The position numbers were made by a program, and so were the translations under genes. A model generated the notes under the pieces. It was not told the origin of the DNA, ran no database searches, and was given only the letters and a program-made list of their open reading frames with translations. A stretch of DNA of 63,784 bases from Acidimicrobiia bacterium (GTDB taxonomy: Bacteria > Actinomycetota > Acidimicrobiia > Spongiisociales > Spongiisociaceae): positions 1 to 63,784 of the forward strand of contig JAJEIM010000007.1 of NCBI GenBank assembly GCA_022827785.1, written 5' to 3'. Shown here piece by piece: positions 51,002-59,863 of this stretch. The stretch's first letter is position 1. The number at the start of each line of letters is the position of its first letter.

Positions 51002-52111
51002 CTAGAGGGTGAGCGGGTTGACGATATCGAGGACGATCGCCACCAGGCCGAGGAACAACATGAACAGGATCACAACCGCGGCGATGGGGACCAGGTTACG
51101 GTGATCCACCCGCCGGCCCGTGACCTTCTCGTAGAGGGCCACGGCGAAATGTCCGCCGTCCAACGGATACAGGGGAACGCTGTTGAACAGGGCCAGGGTG
51201 ACGTTCACCACCGCCAGTATGAAGATGAGGTTGCCGATGCCCACCTCCGACGCCTGGGTACCGATCCTGACCAGACCGATAGGACTGACCGGCCGGATCT
51301 CCTCCGGGATGTCGCTCTGCCCGGCCAGCACGCCACCCAGCTCGAGCAGCGATCCGGGTTGGACGATGCGGGAGATGGCGTCCAACGCGCCGGAGATGAT
51401 CGCCCACTCCGCCGTGAGGGCCCGTCCGGCGGCCGTGACGGGGCCGATCGAGACCCGCCGCGCCTCGGGCGAGACCCCTAGGAAGCCGACGGCTTCACCG
51501 GTTTGGGGATGGAAGGAGCCCAGGGTGACCGTCAGCGAGCGGAGACGGCCGTCGCGGACCACTTCGAGGGCGACGGTCTCGCCCGGGCGGCTCATTATCA
51601 GCTGCACGGCCTGGTCCCAACTGTCCACGGCGACACCGTCGATGGCGGTCATGACGTCTCCGTCCAGCACACCGGCAACCGCGGCCGGACTGGGCACACC
51701 CGGGGAGATCTCGGGGCTCACCCTCTCCACTGCGGTGGTCAGCTCGGCGGCGCCGGAGTACCAGAACAGGCCGAACAGCAGCACGTACGCGGTCAGGAGG
51801 TTGAGCGTCACGCCGGACAGGACCACCACCGACTTCTTCCAGAAGGGCTGGTCCCGGTACGCGCGGCCTGCATCCGCCGGGTCGATCCTCTCGCCGATGG
51901 TCATGCCGGCGATCCGCACGTAGCCGCCGAACATGAGGGCCTTCACGCCGAATTCGGTCTCTCCACGGCGGAACGACCACAGTCGAGGCCCGAAGCCGAG
52001 AAAGAACTCGGTGGCCTTCATCCCGGTGGCGCGGGCTGCCCAGTAGTGGCCGGCCTCGTGCACGACGATGAACGCCGAGATGGCCACCACCATCAGTACT
52101 CCGCCGACCAA
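51002..52111 (-). CDS. rseP: Site-2 intramembrane metalloprotease RseP
   Basis: 369 residues. The zinc site is VVHEAGHYWAA near residue 17 (HExxH) with LYPLDGGHF near 325. A PDZ domain (about 135-205, with AVAGVLDGDVMTAIDGV) sits between the membrane helices. The family cleaves anti-sigma factors and remnant signal peptides within the membrane. It lies between dxr and ispG as in many actinobacteria. Confidence 0.93.
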   Translation of the reverse strand: MVGGVLMVVAISAFIVVHEAGHYWAARATGMKATEFFLGFGPRLWSFRRGETEFGVKALMFGGYVRIAGMTIGERIDPADAGRAYRDQPFWKKSVVVLSGVTLNLLTAYVLLFGLFWYSGAAELTTAVERVSPEISPGVPSPAAVAGVLDGDVMTAIDGVAVDSWDQAVQLIMSRPGETVALEVVRDGRLRSLTVTLGSFHPQTGEAVGFLGVSPEARRVSIGPVTAAGRALTAEWAIISGALDAISRIVQPGSLLELGGVLAGQSDIPEEIRPVSPIGLVRIGTQASEVGIGNLIFILAVVNVTLALFNSVPLYPLDGGHFAVALYEKVTGRRVDHRNLVPIAAVVILFMLFLGLVAIVLDIVNPLTL

Positions 52112-52120
52112 ACTCCCTCC

Positions 52121-53254
52121 CTACCGGCGCTCCACTGCGGCGCGAGCGGCTCGCCGGGCAGCCCGGTCGGCTTCGATCACCACCCCGATCGAATCGGCCT
52201 CCGTCGCCTGATGGCCCTCGAGTACCTCGGCGATCACGGCGGGAATGTCGAGAAACCCGATCCGCCGCTCCAGGAAGGCGGCCACGGCCACCTCGTCAGC
52301 GGCGTTGAATGCCGCCGGGACGGTTCCTCCCGCCCTTCCCGCGGCGTACGCGAGGTCGAGCGCAGGAAAGGCGTCGCGGTCAACCGCCTCGAACGTCAGA
52401 TCGGACCGGGTCAGGTCGAACGGGGGAAAGCCGCCCGGTGCCCGTTGCGCATAGGTGAGGGCGTACTGGATCGGAATGCGCATGTCGGTGGCGCCCAGGT
52501 GAGCCTTCAGCGATCCGTCCACGAACTCCACCAGGGAGTGGACGATGCTCTGCGGATGGACCACCACATCCACCTTGTCGAAAGCCAGGCCGAACAGGAA
52601 GTGAGCTTCGATGACCTCCAGACCCTTGTTCACCAGCGTGGCCGAGTCGACGGTTATCCGGGGCCCCATGTTCCAGGTGGGATGGGCGAGGGCCTCATCG
52701 ACTCCCACCCTGCCCAGCCGCTCCCTGTCGCGTCCTCGAAAGGGGCCGCCGGAAGCCGTCAGCACCAGGCGCGAGACCTCGGGAATCCGTTCCCCGACCA
52801 TGCACTGGAACAGTGCGGAGTGCTCCGAGTCGACCGGGACCAGCTCACCGTGGCGGGCGGCTGCCATCACCAGTTCCCCACCCACGACCAGGCTTTCCTT
52901 GTTGGCCAGAGCGAGACGGTTACCGGCCTCCAGCGCGGCTATGGAAGCTTCGAGACCCGCCGACCCCACCACTCCGTTGACCACTGTCGAGCCGGGTTGC
53001 TGAGCCATTTCCACCAGTGCTGCGGCGCCGGATGAGTAGCGATCGGCGAACTGCCGGCGAAAGCGGTCATGGCCGGCCGGGCCGGGCGCCACCGCCACCA
53101 CGGCGGCACGCGGGTAGCGGTCGGCCAACCGGGCGAGGTCGTCCCCTGCACGCCGCGCCGCGAGCCCTGCAACTCGGACACCGAGGCGGTCCGCAACCTC
53201 GAGTGTCTGGCGACCGATGGACCCCGTCGCCCCCAGGACGACAATGGGCCTCAC
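52121..53254 (-). CDS. dxr: 1-deoxy-D-xylulose-5-phosphate reductoisomerase
   Basis: 377 residues. First committed enzyme of the MEP pathway, NADPH-dependent. The N-terminal Rossmann motif LGATGSIGRQTLEV, LANKESLVVGGELV, the metal/substrate stretch VDSEHSALFQC and TASGGPFRG are all intact. The stop is 9 bp before rseP and the start overlaps cdsA by 4 bases. Confidence 0.96.
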   Translation of the reverse strand: MRPIVVLGATGSIGRQTLEVADRLGVRVAGLAARRAGDDLARLADRYPRAAVVAVAPGPAGHDRFRRQFADRYSSGAAALVEMAQQPGSTVVNGVVGSAGLEASIAALEAGNRLALANKESLVVGGELVMAAARHGELVPVDSEHSALFQCMVGERIPEVSRLVLTASGGPFRGRDRERLGRVGVDEALAHPTWNMGPRITVDSATLVNKGLEVIEAHFLFGLAFDKVDVVVHPQSIVHSLVEFVDGSLKAHLGATDMRIPIQYALTYAQRAPGGFPPFDLTRSDLTFEAVDRDAFPALDLAYAAGRAGGTVPAAFNAADEVAVAAFLERRIGFLDIPAVIAEVLEGHQATEADSIGVVIEADRAARRAARAAVERR

Positions 53255-54360
53255 AGGTATCCGAACCAGAGGTAAACCAGATAGGCAGTAGGAATCGCGA
53301 ACATGAAGGCGTCCAGCCGATCCAGCACCCCGCCGTGGCCGGGCAGGCTGCTACCCATGTCCTTGATGCCGATGGACCGTTTCACCGCCGACTCGGCCAG
53401 GTCGCCGATGGGGCCGAACACGCTGATGGCCGCTGCCAGCGCGATAGCTGATTGAAGGGTGAGCGGCTCGAGCAACCCGAACCTTCCGATCACAACCCCT
53501 GCCAGCACGGTGATGACCGTGGCGCCGAGGAACCCCTCCACGGTCTTGTTGGGCGAGAGGGTGGGGGCCATGCGGCGCTTCCCGAGCGTGCGCCCGTAGG
53601 AGAAGGCGGCAATGTCGTTGAGGGCGGTCAAGACCACCAGCCCGGTGGTCAAGCCCCAAGCCTGGGAGGATTGGAAGATCGGCACCGCGAAGGAGGCCAG
53701 AACCGGCGCCCAGGCCACGCCGAGGACCGTTACCCCGATGTTGGCCAGCGGGTAGTTCCGGCCGGCCGCCACGAAGAACAGGCCCGACGCCAGAATCACG
53801 GCTGCCAGCACCCCGCCCACTGCGGAGGGTCCGGAGTTCCAGGCCACGTACATGACCGCCGCGGCTCCGGGCAGGCCGATGAAGGCCAGCGGCGTGAAGC
53901 CGACCTGGCGAACCCCCTGATAGAACTCCGCCACCGCCACCAGGATCAGGATGCCGACGAACAGGGTGACCCATAACGGCCCCGCGTAAAGAGATCCGAA
54001 GAAAACCGCGACCGCTGCCAGGCCGGTGGCGATCCGGAGCGCTAGTTCGGAACGGCGGGCCCGGTCGATCTGCTCGATCTGCTCCGGATCTTCCTCCTCG
54101 ACCCCGGTCACATCCTCGAAACCGACCACACTGGTGCCGACCCCCGGGATGGACGCCGCCACTGCCGACTGCTCGACCTCCTCCTCACCTGCCCGCGCTA
54201 CCGCTTCGGCCAGGCCCTTGTATTCCCTCGTGGTTGATCGGATGTAGTCGCGGTCGGTGAACTCGTCGGACTCCGTAGGAGAAGCCTCGGAGTCGGCAGG
54301 CTGATCCCCAACCTCCTCTTCACCTGACTCGGGGGGCGGATCGGTGCCGTCACCAACCAT
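53251..54360 (-). CDS. cdsA: Phosphatidate cytidylyltransferase
   Basis: 369 residues. Makes CDP-diacylglycerol for phospholipid synthesis. A ~100-residue acidic, Glu-rich cytoplasmic extension (SGEEEVGDQPADSEA) comes first, then about seven membrane helices. The family signature SVKRSIGIKDMGSSLPGHGG followed by LDRLDAF is near residue 330. The N-terminal extension is longer than in most CdsA proteins. Confidence 0.93.
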   Translation of the reverse strand: MVGDGTDPPPESGEEEVGDQPADSEASPTESDEFTDRDYIRSTTREYKGLAEAVARAGEEEVEQSAVAASIPGVGTSVVGFEDVTGVEEEDPEQIEQIDRARRSELALRIATGLAAVAVFFGSLYAGPLWVTLFVGILILVAVAEFYQGVRQVGFTPLAFIGLPGAAAVMYVAWNSGPSAVGGVLAAVILASGLFFVAAGRNYPLANIGVTVLGVAWAPVLASFAVPIFQSSQAWGLTTGLVVLTALNDIAAFSYGRTLGKRRMAPTLSPNKTVEGFLGATVITVLAGVVIGRFGLLEPLTLQSAIALAAAISVFGPIGDLAESAVKRSIGIKDMGSSLPGHGGVLDRLDAFMFAIPTAYLVYLWFGYL

Positions 54361-54438
54361 GCGTAACCGTTTCCTCGGGGACTTGGTCCAGAATACCCCT
54401 TGGAGAGCCGATCACGCGGCTATTCCGAACCGAGAGCC

Positions 54439-54981
54439 CTAGATCTGAAGGAGTTCCCGCTCCTTGTTGGCGAGCAACTCGTCTGTCATCGCGATATGGC
54501 GGTCGGTCTGCTGCTGAAGCTGTTTCTCGGACCTCCAGATCTCGTCCTCCGAATCGCCTAGTTCCCCCAGGTCGCTGCGGGTCGACCTCCGTATGTGGCG
54601 GATGGCGACCCGGCCCTCCTCCGCCATGCTGCGAGCCATCTTGACGAGCTGGCGCCGCCGCTCCTCGGTGAGCGGAGGGAAGACCAGGCGGATCACCTTC
54701 CCGTCGCTCGCCGGGTTCAGATCGAGGCCCGACAAGCGGATGGCCCGCTCGATGGCGACCAGATCGTTCGAGTCATGAGGGATCACCACCAGCAGGTTCT
54801 CGTGGCTGGCGGTCCTGGCCAGCTCCAGTAGGGCCACTTTCTCCCCGTAGTACTCGACCATGACTCTGGAGAGAACCGCCCCGCTGGCCCGATCGGTGCG
54901 GAGCGTCGCGAACTCGCCCTGCGTGTGCTTCACGGCCGCCGACATTCGCTCCGCAGCATCCTCGAGCAGTTCATCCAGCAT
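54439..54981 (-). CDS. frr: Ribosome recycling factor
   Basis: 180 residues. Splits post-termination ribosomes with EF-G. LRTDRASGAVLSRVMVEYYG (in part: RTDRASGAVLSRVMVEYYG), IRLVFPPLTEERR and the helical C-terminal region with KARVAIR-type wording (GRVAIRHIRRS) match. It lies between pyrH and cdsA as usual. Confidence 0.95.
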   Translation of the reverse strand: MLDELLEDAAERMSAAVKHTQGEFATLRTDRASGAVLSRVMVEYYGEKVALLELARTASHENLLVVIPHDSNDLVAIERAIRLSGLDLNPASDGKVIRLVFPPLTEERRRQLVKMARSMAEEGRVAIRHIRRSTRSDLGELGDSEDEIWRSEKQLQQQTDRHIAMTDELLANKERELLQI

Positions 54982-55007
54982 CCGTCAACCTCCTCTCCGG
55001 GTATGTG

Positions 55008-55718
55008 TCAACACACCCGGGTACCGATCGACTCACCCTTAACGGCCCGCCGGATGTTACCGGGACCCAGCAACCGGAACACGACGATCGGCAGCCGGTG
55101 GTCCATGCACATCGTGACGGCGGTGGTGTCCATCACCTTGAGTCCGGCGTTGATGAACTCCATGTAGCTGATCCGGTCCAGCAGCCGGGCATCCTCATGA
55201 AGCTCGGGATCCGCGGAGTAGATCCCCTCTACCTTGCTGGCCTTGAGCATCACCTCGGCGCCGATCTCGACCGCCCGGAGTGCGGCAGCCGTGTCAGTGG
55301 TGAAGAATGGATTACCGCTGCCGGCCGCGAAGATCACCGAACGGCCCTTCTCCAGGTGGCGGATAGCTCGCAGGCGGATGTAGGGCTCGGCCAGCTGCTG
55401 CATCGTGATCGCCGACTGCACCCGGCATTCCACGCCCCGAGCCTCGATCGCGTCGCGCAGGGCCAAGGCGTTGATGACGGTGGCGAGCATGCCCATGTAG
55501 TCGGCGTTGGCCGGGTCCATGCCGGTGGCTGCGGCGGACACACCCCGGAAGATGTTGCCGCCGCCCACCACGATCCCGATCTGGTGCCCGGCCTCCTGCG
55601 ACTCGGCGATCTCTTTCGCTACCCCCAGCACTGTCTCCGGAGAAATCCCGTAGCCGATCGCGGGATCGGCAAAGGCCTCCCCGGACAGCTTCAGCAGGAC
55701 CCGGCGGGCAGAAGCCAT
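55008..55718 (-). CDS. pyrH: UMP kinase
   Basis: 236 residues, amino acid kinase fold. [12 protein letters not shown] at the start, [26 protein letters not shown] and [16 protein letters not shown] are family blocks. It phosphorylates UMP to UDP. There is no clear ribosome binding site; a perfect 7-bp hairpin lies just before the start codon. The usual upstream neighbour tsf is separated from it by a 2.5-kb insertion. Confidence 0.95.
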   Translation of the reverse strand: MASARRVLLKLSGEAFADPAIGYGISPETVLGVAKEIAESQEAGHQIGIVVGGGNIFRGVSAAATGMDPANADYMGMLATVINALALRDAIEARGVECRVQSAITMQQLAEPYIRLRAIRHLEKGRSVIFAAGSGNPFFTTDTAAALRAVEIGAEVMLKASKVEGIYSADPELHEDARLLDRISYMEFINAGLKVMDTTAVTMCMDHRLPIVVFRLLGPGNIRRAVKGESIGTRVC

Positions 55719-55724
55719 CTAGCA

Positions 55725-55740
55725 GGGTTCCGGGGAACCC
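55725..55740 (-). promoter_or_regulatory. Perfect hairpin just before pyrH
   Basis: GGGTTCC and GGAACCC form a 7-bp stem with a 2-base gap, ending 7 bases before the pyrH ATG. It occupies the place of a ribosome binding site. It could control pyrH translation or terminate transcripts of the aminotransferase gene upstream, though it has no T run. Confidence 0.45.
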
Positions 55741-55829
55741 GGAACGGGAGGGTTCGCAGTGGAGGCATCAACTTTCACACGATGCAGTTTGCCACAAGCT
55801 GGCCCCCACCCGGAACGGAGGGATGACCA

Positions 55830-57119
55830 CTAGCCGAATCCCCGCTCGGTCGCGGCCACGGACACCGCATCGGCCAGGCCGCCCAGCATGTGGTCGATTT
55901 CCGATTCGGTTATGACGAACGGCGGGGAAATCTGCAGGACGCCGTAGGCCCCCCGCAGGCCGATCGTGATGATTCCCCGCTGGAACGCGGCGCGGACCAC
56001 GGCGTCGAGCAGTCCCGGATCCTCCGCCAAGGCGTCTTCCGATAGCACCACCGCGGCCAGCAGGCCGGCCGAGCGAGTCGAGTCGACCACCGGATGGCCC
56101 TCCAGGCCCCTCACCCCGGACGCGAGGATCGGGCCCAGTTCGGCGACCCTCGCCACCAAGCCCTCCCGCTCGAGAATATCGAGGTTGACCAGGGCGGCCG
56201 CGCAGGATGCGGCGTGGCCCGAGTAGGTGTAGCCGTGGCGGAATACGGCTCGACCGCTCCAGAAGGGCTCCCGTATCCGCGGCGAGATCAGGACCCCGCC
56301 CAGGGGTGCGTAGCCGGAGGTGACACCCTTCGCGAAGGCCATCACGTCAGGGGTGAATCCGTAGTGTTGGACACCGAAGTCGCGGCCCACCCGCCCGAAT
56401 CCGGTGATCACCTCGTCTGCCACCAGCAGCACGTCGTGAGCGCGGCACAGCCGCTCGATCTCCGGCCAGTAGCCGTCCGCCGGCGGAACGACTCCCCCCG
56501 ACCCGATCACCGGCTCACCCACGAAAGCGGCGATCCGTCCACCCTCGCGCTCGAACAGGTCGGCCACCGCCGACGTGTCATGCGTGGGAACGTGGACCAC
56601 ATGGGGTACCAGTGGTCCCCCGTAGCCCTCGTTGTTGGAAGGAAGCCCACCGAGTTCGGTGCCCCAGGCGTTCATCCCGTGGTAGCTCAGTTCCCGGGTC
56701 ACGAAGATCCGCTTCTCGGGTCGGCCGACAGCGTTCCAGTAGCGACGGATCAGCTTGGCGGCGGTCTCGATCGCGTCGCTGCCGCCGGTGGTCATGAACA
56801 CCACCGCGTCGTCGATGGGCGCCATCGCCACCAGCCGGTCGGCCAACTCCCTGGTGGGCACGGTGGTGGTGAAACCGAACGTCGAGTAGGCGGCCAGGTC
56901 GCCCATCTGATCGGCCACCGCCTCGGCGATCTCCCTGCGGCCGTGTCCGACGTTGCAGTACCAGAGCGAGGCCGTGGCGTCCAGGTACCGATTCCCCTCG
57001 GTGTCATGGATCCACACCCCGTCGCCCCGACTCATCACGATCTCGTTGCCGGGTACGAGGCCCATGTCGGCATACCCGTGCCAGAAACTGGTCATCTCAC
57101 CTTTCCGGATGGTCGCCAT
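55830..57119 (-). CDS. Class III PLP-dependent aminotransferase
   Basis: 429 residues. The PLP lysine is in MAFAKGVTSGYAPLGG near residue 270 and the Asp that contacts the pyridine nitrogen in LLVADEVITGFGRVG. YLDATASLWYCNVGHGR, TTGGSDAIETAAKLIR and FRHGYTYSGHAASCAAAL are typical of the omega-amino acid:pyruvate / beta-alanine group. Substrate unknown. The start MATIRKGEMTSFWHG at 57119 is used; the much longer open frame upstream is antisense to the neighbouring hydrolase. It is divergent from the phosphotriesterase-like gene and sits inside the tsf-pyrH interval. Confidence 0.88.
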   Translation of the reverse strand: MATIRKGEMTSFWHGYADMGLVPGNEIVMSRGDGVWIHDTEGNRYLDATASLWYCNVGHGRREIAEAVADQMGDLAAYSTFGFTTTVPTRELADRLVAMAPIDDAVVFMTTGGSDAIETAAKLIRRYWNAVGRPEKRIFVTRELSYHGMNAWGTELGGLPSNNEGYGGPLVPHVVHVPTHDTSAVADLFEREGGRIAAFVGEPVIGSGGVVPPADGYWPEIERLCRAHDVLLVADEVITGFGRVGRDFGVQHYGFTPDVMAFAKGVTSGYAPLGGVLISPRIREPFWSGRAVFRHGYTYSGHAASCAAALVNLDILEREGLVARVAELGPILASGVRGLEGHPVVDSTRSAGLLAAVVLSEDALAEDPGLLDAVVRAAFQRGIITIGLRGAYGVLQISPPFVITESEIDHMLGGLADAVSVAATERGFG

Positions 57120-57179
57120 TGCTGCCAAAACCTCGCTCAGCCTATCCGCGCACCCTCTTCGACGGTACGGAATGGCTCG

Positions 57180-57185
57180 TAGACT
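57180..57185 (+). promoter_or_regulatory. -10 element (TAGACT) of the phosphotriesterase-like gene
   Basis: TAGACT is followed by 9 bases and the ATG at 57195. The other promoter of this divergent region, toward the aminotransferase, may use TAGGCT on the opposite strand. Confidence 0.45.
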
Positions 57186-57194
57186 TGGCGGGCG

Positions 57195-58217
57195 ATGGCG
57201 CAGGTGATGACCGTGAGGGGTCCGATCAAGGGCTCGGAACTGGGCGTCACGCTGCCCCACGAGCACGTGCTCATCTCGATGGCCTACGCGTTCCCGGCCA
57301 CGGGCCCGGAGGCGACCCTCCCCATCACGATGGACCAACTCGGGGTGTTGCGCAACGACATGATGCGGAACATCAACACGATCACCCTTGACGAGTCCTC
57401 CGATCCGGTGGGTGAATTGGCAACAGCACGGCAGGCAGGGGTGGACACCATCGTCGACCTGACTCCTCCCGAGCTGGGTCGGGACCCGGCCGGGTTGGCG
57501 CGGATCTCCCGGACGACCGGGGTCAACATCATCTGCGGCACCGGCCATTACCTGCGCCTGCAGCAGGGGCCCGGGACGCGCCGTCTGATCGACTGCTCGC
57601 CACCCGAGGCCATCGCAGAGCCGATGATCCGTGACCTGACGGAAGGCATCGGCGACACCGGTATCCGGGCCGGCGTGATCGGCGAGATCGGCCTGTTCTC
57701 GCCGGTTCATCCGGGAGAACTCAAGACTCTGGAGGCGGCCGTTCTCGCCCATCGGGCCACCGGCGCCCCGCTGTTCGTGCACCTCATGGAGGTGCCGATC
57801 GCCGAGCACGCTCTCGAGGTGCTGAGCCGGACCGAACCGGACTGGGAGCGGGTGGTCTTCTGCCACATGGACTTCGACATCCGGGATCTGACCTGGCACC
57901 GGCGGGCCCTGGCGCGCGGCATCAACGTGGAGTTCGACTTCTTCGGGAGCACGTGGTGGCCGCACGGCTGGTACCTGCACTTCCCCACCGACCCGCAAAG
58001 GCTGGCTGCCCTCAGCCGGCTGGCGGACGAGGGCTACGCAGGCCAATTGCTGGTAAGCCACGACGTGTGTACCCGCCTCCAGCTGACAGCGTACGGGGGA
58101 TTCGGCTACGGCTACCTACGCTCGGTGGTGCCGGGGATGATGGAAGCGTTAGGTCTGGACACCACGCTGCTGGACCGGTTCATGGTCGAGAACACCAGGC
58201 GGATCCTCACCGGATGA
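57195..58217 (+). CDS. Phosphotriesterase-family metal-dependent hydrolase
   Basis: 340 residues, amidohydrolase-type barrel. Metal ligands are visible in LPHEHVL (HxH) near 22-24, PLFVHLME, VVFCHMD and the terminal Asp in LLVSHDVCT. At the place of the carboxylated Lys of true phosphotriesterases the sequence is GVIGEIG, with Glu, as in the PHP/YhfV subgroup. Likely a lactonase or esterase; substrate unknown. It is divergent from the aminotransferase, and both may serve one catabolic route. It ends 19 bp from the tsf stop, converging on it. Confidence 0.87.
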   Translation: MAQVMTVRGPIKGSELGVTLPHEHVLISMAYAFPATGPEATLPITMDQLGVLRNDMMRNINTITLDESSDPVGELATARQAGVDTIVDLTPPELGRDPAGLARISRTTGVNIICGTGHYLRLQQGPGTRRLIDCSPPEAIAEPMIRDLTEGIGDTGIRAGVIGEIGLFSPVHPGELKTLEAAVLAHRATGAPLFVHLMEVPIAEHALEVLSRTEPDWERVVFCHMDFDIRDLTWHRRALARGINVEFDFFGSTWWPHGWYLHFPTDPQRLAALSRLADEGYAGQLLVSHDVCTRLQLTAYGGFGYGYLRSVVPGMMEALGLDTTLLDRFMVENTRRILTG

Positions 58218-58235
58218 ACATGTCGCAGGAACTTG

Positions 58236-58856
58236 CTAGGTGTCCTGCTCACCGACTGCCAGGCGAGCGAACCGCCTGACGCCGATGTTCTCGCCCATCG
58301 AGGCGGCCAGCTCGGTCACCATGTCGCCGACCTTGCCCTCGTACTGATCGGTCCTGATGTACTCCTGCTCGTAGAGCACATTGTCCTTGTAGAAGGACTT
58401 GATCCGACCCTCCACGATCCGCTCGACGATCCGCTCCGGCTTGCCCGAGGCTATCGCCTCCCTGGCAATCATCTCTTTCTCCCGGTCGACCAGCTCGCCG
58501 GGCACATCGTCGGTCCGCACCCACCTGGGCTGGGCGGCGGCGATGTGCATCGCCACGTCGCGGGCCATCTTCTGGAACCGGTCGCTCTTCGCGACGAAGT
58601 CGGTCTCCGAGGCCAGCTCCACGATCACCCCGACGGTCGGATAACCGGAGGGCTGGTGTACGTAGAAGCCGACGGTGCCCTCGTTGGCGTCCCGTCCGGC
58701 CCGCTTTTTGGCATCTGCCAGGCCCTTCTCCCGGAGCAGGTCCTTCGCGCTCTCCATGTCCCCGTCGCAGTCCACCAGGGCTCTCTTGGCGTCCATCATG
58801 CCGACCCCGGTGGCCTTGCGCAGAGCCTGTACGTCCTTGGCTGTGAACTGTGGCAT
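58236..58856 (-). CDS. tsf: Elongation factor Ts
   Basis: 206 residues, the short form of EF-Ts (many actinobacterial ones are about 270). LRKATGVGMMDAKRALVDC, the UBA-like start, and ASETDFVAKSDRFQ are present; the second dimerisation subdomain is reduced. It recycles EF-Tu-GDP. It follows rpsB by about 75 bp and is cut off from pyrH by the inserted pair. Confidence 0.94.
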   Translation of the reverse strand: MPQFTAKDVQALRKATGVGMMDAKRALVDCDGDMESAKDLLREKGLADAKKRAGRDANEGTVGFYVHQPSGYPTVGVIVELASETDFVAKSDRFQKMARDVAMHIAAAQPRWVRTDDVPGELVDREKEMIAREAIASGKPERIVERIVEGRIKSFYKDNVLYEQEYIRTDQYEGKVGDMVTELAASMGENIGVRRFARLAVGEQDT

Positions 58857-58932
58857 CTTTGCTCGTCCTTCGATTCAGGTTCCTGTTGGTGGTTCGTGGC
58901 TTGGTGTGTGTGTGCGGTCTGGAGCTGCAGCG

Positions 58933-59664
58933 CTAGCTGTCGTCGCCGTCCTCCTCGGACTGGCCCTCGGCGGCGGCCAGGGCCTTCTCCTTACCGGCGA
59001 CGCAGGCGTCGGCGATCGCCGAAGCGATGAGGGAAGCCGATCGGATGGCGTCGTCGTTCCCGGGAATGATGAAATCGATGTCGTCGGGGTTGCAGTTGGA
59101 GTCGACCAGTGCGATCACGGGAATGTCCAACCGCACCGCTTCCCGCACCGCGATGTGTTCGGTGTTCAGATCGACCACGAAAACAGCCGACGGGGGTCCG
59201 CTCATGTCCGCCACGCCGCCCAGGGTCCTCAGGAGATGGGCGTACTCGCGGCGCAGGCGGAGGCGCTCCTTCTTCGGCAGCTGTTCCATGTCGCCCGAGG
59301 TCTCCATGGCCGCCAGCTCCTTCATGTAGAAGATGCGCTGGTTGATGGTCTTGAAGTTGGTGAGCATGCCACCCAGCCAGCGGAAGCTCACATACGGCAT
59401 GTCGACCCGCTGGGCGGCTTCCTCGATGGCGGAACGGGCCTGCTTCTTGGTTCCCACGAACAGGACCTCGCCGCCTTCGGCTACCAGATCACATACGAAG
59501 GCGTGGGCCCTCTGAACCTCCTCCAGCGTCCGGCGGAGGTCGATGATATGGATCCCGTTGCGCTCTCCGAAGATGTACGGGGCCATCTTGGGGTTCCAGC
59601 GCCGGGTCTGGTGGCCGAAGTGAACTCCGGCTTCGAGTAGCTGCTTCATCGTGACGGCAGACAA
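58933..59664 (-). CDS. rpsB: 30S ribosomal protein S2
   Basis: 243 residues. [33 protein letters not shown] and [10 protein letters not shown] are standard. The start is probably TTG at 59664, five bases after AGGAGG; an ATG five codons later is the alternative. The protein ends in an acidic stretch (SEEDGDDS). It begins the rpsB-tsf unit. Confidence 0.95.
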   Translation of the reverse strand: MSAVTMKQLLEAGVHFGHQTRRWNPKMAPYIFGERNGIHIIDLRRTLEEVQRAHAFVCDLVAEGGEVLFVGTKKQARSAIEEAAQRVDMPYVSFRWLGGMLTNFKTINQRIFYMKELAAMETSGDMEQLPKKERLRLRREYAHLLRTLGGVADMSGPPSAVFVVDLNTEHIAVREAVRLDIPVIALVDSNCNPDDIDFIIPGNDDAIRSASLIASAIADACVAGKEKALAAAEGQSEEDGDDS

Positions 59665-59805
59665 CAGTGCCTCCTGTTTCGGTTGTTCCTCCGCCCACCC
59701 TTCTCGGAAGCGCCGCGCCGGGCCGTGCCGTGCGCCCCTCCCGAACCTCCCCGAGCCGGCTGGCTCGACCGCGGGAGGCTGCAGTGAACGTGCGTGATCG
59801 GGGAG

Positions 59806-59811
59806 ATTCTA
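59806..59811 (-). promoter_or_regulatory. -10 element (TAGAAT) of rpsB
   Basis: TAGAAT on the minus strand, about 140 bases before the rpsB start, in the otherwise empty 199-bp gap after xerC. The resulting ~130-nt leader could hold S2 autoregulation, but I see no clear conserved structure. Confidence 0.5.
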
Positions 59812-59863
59812 GAGGGCGTGCACCCGTTCGTTGCCACTCCGCTCCTGCCCCGCCGTCCAGGGT

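Noticed and set aside
57120-58061. 314-residue N-terminal extension of the aminotransferase
   Set aside because: The extension is antisense to the phosphotriesterase-like gene, which has complete metal motifs. The aminotransferase family begins at 57119.
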